Below, piece after piece: positions 57,041 through 64,000 of a stretch of 64,000 nt of DNA. The notes below the pieces were generated by a model. That model did no database searches. It saw only the letters and a program-made list of their open reading frames with translations, and was not told where the DNA came from. The position numbers were made by a program, and so were the translations under genes. The DNA lies in contig CAKJVC010000091.1 of the NCBI GenBank assembly GCA_918026815.1, positions 124,001 to 188,000 of the forward strand, read 5' to 3'. This DNA comes from Chalara sp. BL73 (Eukaryota; Ascomycota; Leotiomycetes; Helotiales). The first letter of the stretch is position 1, and the number at the start of each line of letters is the position of its first letter.

Positions 57041-58020
57041 GTTACTCGCGCGCGGGAGAGATGAGAGACTATGAGCTGAGTGACTGAAGGAAGTATTCAT
57101 ACTTGCATCATAACTCGTGGGATAGTTGGGCTGGCCTGAACACAATTATTCCATTTGTCGTTCGACCAAGAATCATCAGGCTGGAACGGTCGATAATGCT
57201 TTTCAGCTTTTGCGCCACTCAGGCTGCACACCTGTTACGCCAAAGGGTTTGAAGCGGTCCAGTATCGTCGACGGTATATGCCGCTTGCGAGATGATTGGA
57301 TGGAATGTGTAGTGCTGCTTGCTTTATCCTGCAACCCACAATTGCCAAGTCTCCTTTTATTCTGCCAATGAAAGTAAAGCAACCACAAGTCCACAGCCTC
57401 AATGATATACAGGTAACAAGGGAAAGTAATGTGGCGGTCTGTGCTTAATCATCTCCGAGTGTTAAGCACGGAGTGGACCTCGAACGAGGGTAAATGCAAG
57501 TAAAGTAGAAATCTTCAAGGGTCAAGATGGTTGGAACAAATTGAGAGGTACTGCAACTATAGGGAAGGAAGACCAACAAACTTTTGAGTTGGGGTGGTGG
57601 TGTCCAGGTCGCACCGAGCTGCACTACATCGGGCGAAATGAGACACTTGCATATATACGCGGAACCAATCACAAGGATACACGCCACACCCACCTCCCTT
57701 TTTTGCACATTGACATTGTTGGTCGTTTGAAAAAGGGTTGAGCTATTGCCTCCCAGCCTTTGTGTTACTTGTACGGCTAAACAAACAACGAGTCCCCAAA
57801 CTTGGGTAAGTCGGACCCCCCCACCTTGGGCCACCTCGCTTAGCACACCGCTACTACCACTCTACCTACTCCGAACCCTTATTTCTTCAGTTTTTTAATC
57901 AATTATCTCCAAATTTTGCGCACAGCTTGGACTAATCATGAAGTCTAATTATACTGAAGAAGACCTCCTACTTATATTCCCGACATGATTTGTATTAGAA
58001 GATAGATTGAAGGGTGAAGG
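57041..58020. other. Upstream region, no recognised gene
   Basis: Normal GC. A minus frame at 57445-57846 and plus frames at 57126-57371 and 57541-57741 show no domain. It probably includes the promoter of the membrane-protein gene. Confidence 0.4.
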
Positions 58021-58208
58021 TGTGACAGGCTGATAGTAACCTATTCAATTGACTATCACTGCTATATTACAAAGAGAATCAACATAAGGAGAGAAAAAGA
58101 GAATCCAGGAGATTACAGGTTTTACAACCAGGCCTGTAACGGGTTCGCCAGTACGTAACGGGTCGGTGGCTTTACAAAGAGTTCACGGTAGCTACGCGCT
58201 ATCACGTA
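58021..58208 (+). repeat. LTR (TGTGACAGG family), interrupted copy
   Basis: Matches 18739-18930 with mostly transitions, then stops exactly at a TA where the pogo-type element begins. The remaining part of the LTR should lie beyond the window. Confidence 0.7.
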
Positions 58209-60494
58209 CAGTCATACCTGGATAATTCGGATGCCCTTATATCGGAAACCTCCATATTCCGGAAGGGAGCCACGGAACGGCCGGTTTTTGGCTGGGTAAC
58301 TCGGAATCCTTTTTATTTCGGATTCCGAAGAATGTATAAGGAATTTGAGTGGGTTCCGATATAAAATTGCGGTGGGGCCAAAGTACCTAATTCAAAATTA
58401 GCAAATATCTATAAAAGTAATAGCCGTCAAGTACTTTATTCTAGCTATTTTAACTTTTTTCACTTTTTATTAAAATGCTTTTTTGTCGGAATCGCGTAGT
58501 TTTATTACAGAACTTTTCAACTTAGCTACAGAAAAAAAAAAAAACTCTGCGCCGGAGTTTTACTAATAAAAAGAAATACAATTTACGCGCGTAGTATTTC
58601 GACTTTAATTACTTAAGTTCCGGACGCTATAGCAGTAAAACTTTTCAGAATTGTAGTATATAGTAGCAAAAGAAATATAGTTAGTTGTTGCTTCGATTTA
58701 GCGCTTCAGACTATATATCCGACAAATACAAGTTCTTTAATAATTCAACTATAAAAGCAAAAAAAAAAAAAGCTCGCAAACATTCTAAAAAGTAGCTTTT
58801 ATTAGAAAATTGTTTATATAAGTAGCAACAAAAGTTCGAAGTAGCTAAAAGCTATTTAACGAGTAATATTTTGCAGCAAAAAACGACTAAGTTTTAAAGC
58901 AAATTAAATAAGTATAAAAGTAAAAAACTAGTTTATTGATTAGTTAATTTTTGCTAATATTTTGTTAGAAAAAACTTGCCTAAAATAAACTAACGGCTAG
59001 CTAAATAGCTTTAAAACTCGTTACGGAATTAAACAGTACAATAAACACAGTAAAGCTAGCTTTACTGATTCTTTTGCTAAAACTCGGCGTATCGTAAAAG
59101 AAATTCGGCAGAAGTGTAAACAGTACTAAACTAAAAACGTTTTTAATACCGACGAAACGTCGTACTACTAAAAAGCGTGCTTAAAACGTAGTTTAGCGAC
59201 GTCGAAGTTTTCTGGTAAAAAGCAAAAAAAAGCTAAAATCTTTGCTTTTTTAATTTGTAACGCAAATAACTCAGAAAAGCTTCTTATTTAGTTTATAAGC
59301 AAAGCTAAGCAGCTAAAGTGTTTTAAAGTTAACCGAATTAAAAACTTTCGAACTATAAGCGCTGTTTAGCGATACAACCGAAAAATTTAAATAAATAGCG
59401 AAATTTTTAAGGAATTCTTGCTAGAATTTAACAATAGAATAAAAAAAAAGTTTGTATTGTTTTTAATAAACAATTTTAGTGTTTATAAGCTTGCTGTCGA
59501 AAAATTGTTAAAAGCAAATTTAATTCGTAATACTAAAATAATGTAATAAGTGTAAAATCGAGAAATATTGCCGATTTAGCTTTTTTACTGCTTTCTGTTT
59601 ACGGTTTAATATTTTTACACCGCTTACTTTTTAAATTAAGCTTTTTTCGAACGCAACGTTTTTACACTAACTTTTTAATTAAAAAGTAATACAATGCTAA
59701 AAAACGCACGTTCGATTTTAATAAATTCAGTTTATAATGCAAAATTTTAACAATAGCTTCGATTTTTTTACTGAAATAACCGTTTTGCAGTGTGCTGACA
59801 GCTTTGATTAATTGATTAATAGACCTATTAATCAAAATCAAATCAAATCAAAGCATGTATTAATCATTAATCAAAGCTAATCAGACCTGATTAATCAGAT
59901 TAATCATGATTAATCAAGCCTAACTTAATTAGAAAAGCGGTAAGCCTAAAAAAGAAAACAGAATTGGCAGAATTGTTACGGCCTTGACTTTATTTCGCTT
60001 AAAGCCTTTTAAGATTCGGCCTTTAACACTACAGGACTTCGTTTACACTAGCTTTTGGCCAGTTTTCTGTATATAAAGTGTTGCTTTCTTTTCTTTTTTT
60101 TATTTGTAGCTTGTTATTTTCATTATAACAATTAACAGTGTTTATACTTTTGATTTTTTTTACTTGAAATTTACGAATTGAAATTCTTGTTCGCTTTAAG
60201 TAGTTACAGGTTTTTGCTTTGATTAATTTGATTAATTATAATTAATCAAATCACGTAAGCATTGATTAATCAAAGCACTTATTAATCATTAATCATGATT
60301 AATCAGATCTGATTAATTAATTAATAATCAAAGCTTTGATTATTTTATCAGCACACTGCCGTTTTGAAAGCTATTCGATAAAGTATAACAATATAGAAAA
60401 GTAACGTTTTGCCGGCAACGATTTAAAACTGTTAAGCTCGTTTACAGTGTTACGACTTTAGCTAATTCTTTCGCGTCGATTTCGATACAATAAT
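58209..60494 (+). mobile_element. Tigger/pogo-type DNA transposon, degraded and interrupted
   Basis: CAGTCATACCTGGATAATTC at 58209, preceded by TA, is the characteristic pogo/Tigger terminus. The plus strand then reads as a stop-ridden DDE transposase: VFNTDETSYY near 59147-59175 (first Asp region), SLATSKFSGKKQKKAKIF, LINNFSVYKLAVE near 59462-59500 (second Asp now Asn) and YNAKKRTFDFNKF near 59690-59730. A hAT-type MITE lies at 59788-60358. After it the frame resumes weakly. The gypsy LTR at 60495 cuts the element; its right end is outside the window. Confidence 0.75.
59788..60358. mobile_element. hAT-type MITE with perfect 8-bp TSD (CCGTTTTG)
   Basis: 571 bp. Ends CAGTGTGCTGA and TCAGCACACTG, with CCGTTTTG at 59780-59787 and 60359-60366. 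The interior near both ends is packed with TTAATCA/TGATTAAT motifs. The middle (about 59935-60200) includes GAAAAGCGGTAAG and TTTGTAGCTTG-like unique sequence and no coding region. The 8-bp duplication and CAGTG terminus are diagnostic of hAT. Confidence 0.9.
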
Positions 60495-60698
60495 TGTCAG
60501 GCGCCAGGATGTCACGTGCTAAGGGGCACTGAGAGGGGCTCGGTAAAAGCACTGAGGCTTGGCATGTATAGGCACGTAGGGGGTCGCCAAAAGTTCGGAG
60601 GGTATAAGTAGAAGACTCGGGGCGTAGTAGAGAAAGTAAAAATTAGTTTTCGTATTAAATTGCAGTTAACTTGTGCCACTTTACTCCAGCACTTTACA
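60495..60698 (+). repeat. 5' LTR of a plus-strand gypsy element
   Basis: TGTCAGGCGCCAGGATGTCA...CACTTTACA, 204 bp, with a TATA-like GGGTATAAGTAG. A solo copy lies at 19559-19760. It is less AT-rich than the element's interior. Confidence 0.8.
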
Positions 60699-63600
60699 TT
60701 CTAATCTTTTTTTTATAAAGTGTAGTTCGGCACAAGTCAAAAAAGTATCGCACTCGAAACGCTATAATATCGAAAAAAAAAAAAAAAAAGCAGCTGAATT
60801 TGCTTTTACAGTTCGTCGACTTATTACTCGGTTTTTTACAAAAAACTTAAGTTTTGATTTACTTAGTACAATTCGTATGCGCAAAAAATTAGAAAAAAGT
60901 TAATACTCGGAAAAAATCGAAAACGAAACGTTTCAAAAACGGCAAAAAAACGACATTGTTATAAATACACAAAATACGTTAGCTTGCGAGCTATTTGTAG
61001 TAGCAAAACTTCAAAAAAAAATACGTTAAGCGAAACAACGTAAAAAGCAAAAACTTGCGAAGTTAAACAACGCTGCTAAAAAACTTAAAAAAGTCAAAAA
61101 ACAGCAGAAAATTTTAAAAAAACAGTTGTATAACTTAAATAACTTTAAAAAAAACCAAAAACTAGCCGAAAAAAAAACTAAAACAAAACGTTGCCGGTAT
61201 ACCGATAAAACGCTTTTAAACAAAACAAAGTTTAAAAGCAAACTTAAACGCTAGCTATTTTTTTAGTAACCGGTACTAAAACTTAAAAATTTACTTAATT
61301 TCAAAAAAAAAACTTTATTAAAAATACAGTTTTTTGTTTTAACTGCAAAACGCTGTTTTAAAGTAAACAAAAATTACTACTTTTTTAATAACACGCAAAA
61401 AATAAACTATTATGTTTTCGTTTTCGATATAATAACGAAACAAAAGTAAAACGACTATAAATCGAAAATAAAAGTCGGCAATACTATATAAAACAAATTT
61501 GTAGCTTTTTTTTATAATTTGCTTACAAATAAAAACAATCGAAAACTAAATACAGCTAACAAGCTAAAAAACGTTAAACAGCGAAAAAACTAGTCGGTAA
61601 AAATTTTTGCAATATATTTAAAAACGCTCGAAAAAAAGTTAAAAATTGTAAATAATACGTACTGTTAACGTGCGCTATTTAAAAAACTTAAAAATAACTT
61701 AAAAGCAAATATATTACGTTATAAAAAAAATTTTAAAAGCCGAAAAACGTTAGTATTTTTAGCTCGAAAAATAAAAAGCGCAAAAAAAATTATTAGCAAC
61801 TTTAGTAGTTTAAATAAAAAAACTACAAAAAACTTGCAAAAAAATGCCGATACTTTTGCGTTTACAGCCGAATTAAAAACGTTAATTTAACGTTTTGTAG
61901 CAAAAAATATTTAAAAAAATACAAAAAGCATTTTAAATAAAACGAATTGCGTTTTTATTAGTATCGGCACAAAAAGTAAACGTAGTATTATTCGATATTA
62001 TCGGTATAGTAAAAAAAGTTATTTATTTTTTAAATGCTTTAATATCGAGTATTACAACTGCAAAAAAAAAAGCTACATTTTTACTAATTGTTTAAAACTT
62101 AAGCAAAAAAACAAAAAAGCTTGTTTTTAATATTTTTTTTGTCGAAAAAAACGAGCAAAAACGCAAAAAAAAAACGAATAGTTATTTCGGTACAAGTATT
62201 TAGTACTAAAAAAAAAACGAAAAAAATACAAGTACTTATTAACAACAATACAAAACAAAACTGTATAAAACAGTTTTTAGTTATACAGTATAATTAAAAA
62301 TCGAAAAACGCTTAATTTCAACTAATTACAATAAAAAAAAAAGTTGTTATTTACAAAATTAACAATATCGAGCTAATTATTACTAATTTCGAAAATATTA
62401 CAATACTTTATCGACACGACTTTATAGTATACAACTTTAATATACTAAACGTTTTTTTTATATTAAAGTTTTTTTAGCTAAAATAAATTGATTTAATTAT
62501 ACGTTTTTTTACAAAAAACTAGCAATACTTTTTCGAAATGTTTTAAATTAAAATATTTAGCGTTAAAAACTTTCGCAAAACTAATAAAAACTAAGTAATT
62601 TATTGTTTAGTTTTACGTTAAGTAAAAAAAAGCTTAGTATTGTTTTTTTTTAAATATATAAATTACGTTAATATATTTAACGACGTTTTCGCAAATATTT
62701 TATTAAAATACTATTCGATAAAATACTAAATTAATTTCGAGCCGAAAATAGTACTATTGTAAAACTTTGTTTATTCGTTTTTTAAAAAAAAATTAACAAT
62801 ACTAAAAAAATATTTCGAATTTTTTTTATTAAAAAAATAAATTTATTAATTTACTAGTTTTGCAAAAGCGCCGATTTTATTTATATTTAAAAAAAACAGT
62901 TTTTTTAAGCTATACGTAAACTACAAAAAATTAAATAAAATTACGATTAAAAATAAAACGCTATTGTTTTTAATTAGTAAAACGTTAAATAAATTTCGTT
63001 GTTTAAAACAATTTACGAAAATAAATTTTACTAATATTTACTACAAAATACGCATTAAAAAAAACAATAAATAAAAAACGGCGTTTTGTACTCGATATAG
63101 CTATTTTAAATATTTAGTTTTTTTTTTTAAACTTTTAAACGTTTTAACTATATTTTAAGCTTATATTAATTAAGCGCTAATCGGTTTTATTAATATAATT
63201 TATATAGTTTACTTTAATAATATATTTATTTTTTTAAAAAAAATCAAAAACTATACAAAAGCGATTTATAAAGTTTTCGAAAAACTATAAAAATACAAAT
63301 TATACGCAAATTTTTTTAAATATCGCTTTAATATAAATACTGTTAAATTTTTAAACTTTATTGTAAAGCTTAAAAGTATAAAAATAAATTCTTTTCGCGT
63401 AAAAACCGTAAAAAAATAATTTGTATTTATATATTATAAAAATATTTAAATATTTTTAAAGTTTACTAATTTTTATAAACGATTTATTAAAAAAATACGC
63501 TCGCGTTTATATACTGCTAACAAATTTTTTTAAAAAAATAAAAAAGTTTACAACTTTTTTTTAAATAAAGTTCGAAACGCTAACAAGTTTTAAAGTTTTA

Positions 63601-64000
63601 AAATTAAAATTTTAAAAAATACTTTTGTTTAAATATTTTAATTCGCAATATAAAATCAAAATAAAAACAAACAGTTTTAAATAAACTATAGCCGAAATTT
63701 TTTTATAGTTGTTCGAAAAAAAAAAAAAAACTAAATAGTATTTTATTGTTTTTTACTTAAAAAAATTTATTTTTATTAAGTTTCGATATAATATTTACAA
63801 TATAAAATTAATAGTTATAGTTTATACTTTTCGACAATAAAAACAATATTTTCGAAACAGTATTAATATTGTTACAGTTTGTATCGACTATAATAATTTA
63901 AAATATTTTATAATAAAAAAAAAGTTTACAAACTGTTAAACGAAATAAGCCGAAAACTTAAACGAGTTTAATTTTATAATTAAGTTTAAATTAAATAAAA
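60495..64000 (+). mobile_element. Ty3/gypsy LTR retrotransposon, 5' part (continues past window end)
   Basis: After the LTR, a short open frame (60673-60903) precedes a basic gag-like region, then a long stop-ridden pol. The reverse transcriptase is clear on the plus strand at about 63060-63660: YFKYLVFFFKLLNVLTIFQAY (stop read as Gln), a catalytic VYFNNIFIF near 63200-63230 where VYLDDILIF is expected, YKLYANFFKYRFN, and FTNFYKRFIKKYARV. Asp-to-Asn and Gln-to-stop changes fit RIP. Integrase and the 3' LTR lie outside the window. This family differs from the 5107 and 20020 copies. Confidence 0.8.

Noticed and set aside
57445..57846. 133-codon minus-strand frame
   Set aside because: Composition and content look non-coding, with no conserved motif; likely 5' flank.

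Overview
The window looks like a chromosome segment of a filamentous ascomycete (Pezizomycotina) with a bipartite genome. Long, very AT-rich blocks of decayed transposons alternate sharply with small islands of normal base composition that carry genes. The genes have short introns (48-72 bp, GT...AG) and fungal protein families. The AT-rich blocks show the signature expected of repeat-induced point mutation (RIP): repeat pairs differ almost only by C/T and G/A changes, Trp and Gln codons have become stops, and catalytic Asp codons have become Asn.

Layout. 1-5106: hAT transposase remnant, a frame-broken zinc-finger-like gene, an inverted-repeat element, a minisatellite and a DEAD/RecQ-type helicase remnant. 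5107-11636: Ty3/gypsy chromovirus on the minus strand with both LTRs. 11637-14740: a dispersed repeat and a second, intron-bearing hAT remnant ending in an (AAAAAG)n tract. 14850-17870: gene island with an intact Baeyer-Villiger monooxygenase. 17871-36436: 18.6 kb of nested transposons bracketed by a perfect 36-bp inverted repeat; it includes a Ty1/copia element (TSD AATAT) inserted into the protease region of a second gypsy copy. 36437-45800: main gene island with a metallo-beta-lactamase-fold lactonase, a 3-hydroxyacyl-CoA dehydrogenase, a long-TIR MITE, a truncated transcription-factor pseudogene, a solo LTR, a G-rich minisatellite and a Fe-ADH/maleylacetate-reductase-like dehydrogenase. 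46024-47821: a pogo-like DNA transposon. 48066-50900: malate synthase. 50935-54340: decayed AT-rich DNA with a degenerate satellite. 54345-58020: island with inverted-repeat elements, a LINE ORF1 fragment and a cysteine-rich single-pass membrane protein. 58021-64000: an LTR interrupted by a Tigger/pogo element, itself interrupted by a hAT-type MITE and by a plus-strand gypsy element that runs off the window.

The intact enzymes suggest a possible shared catabolic theme: BVMO (ketone to ester or lactone), lactonase, dehydrogenase, beta-oxidation-type dehydrogenase and malate synthase (glyoxylate cycle). This is inference from neighbourhood only. The genes are not in one compact cluster and transposons separate them. 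The one recognisable regulator nearby, a Zn2Cys6-type C-terminus, is broken.
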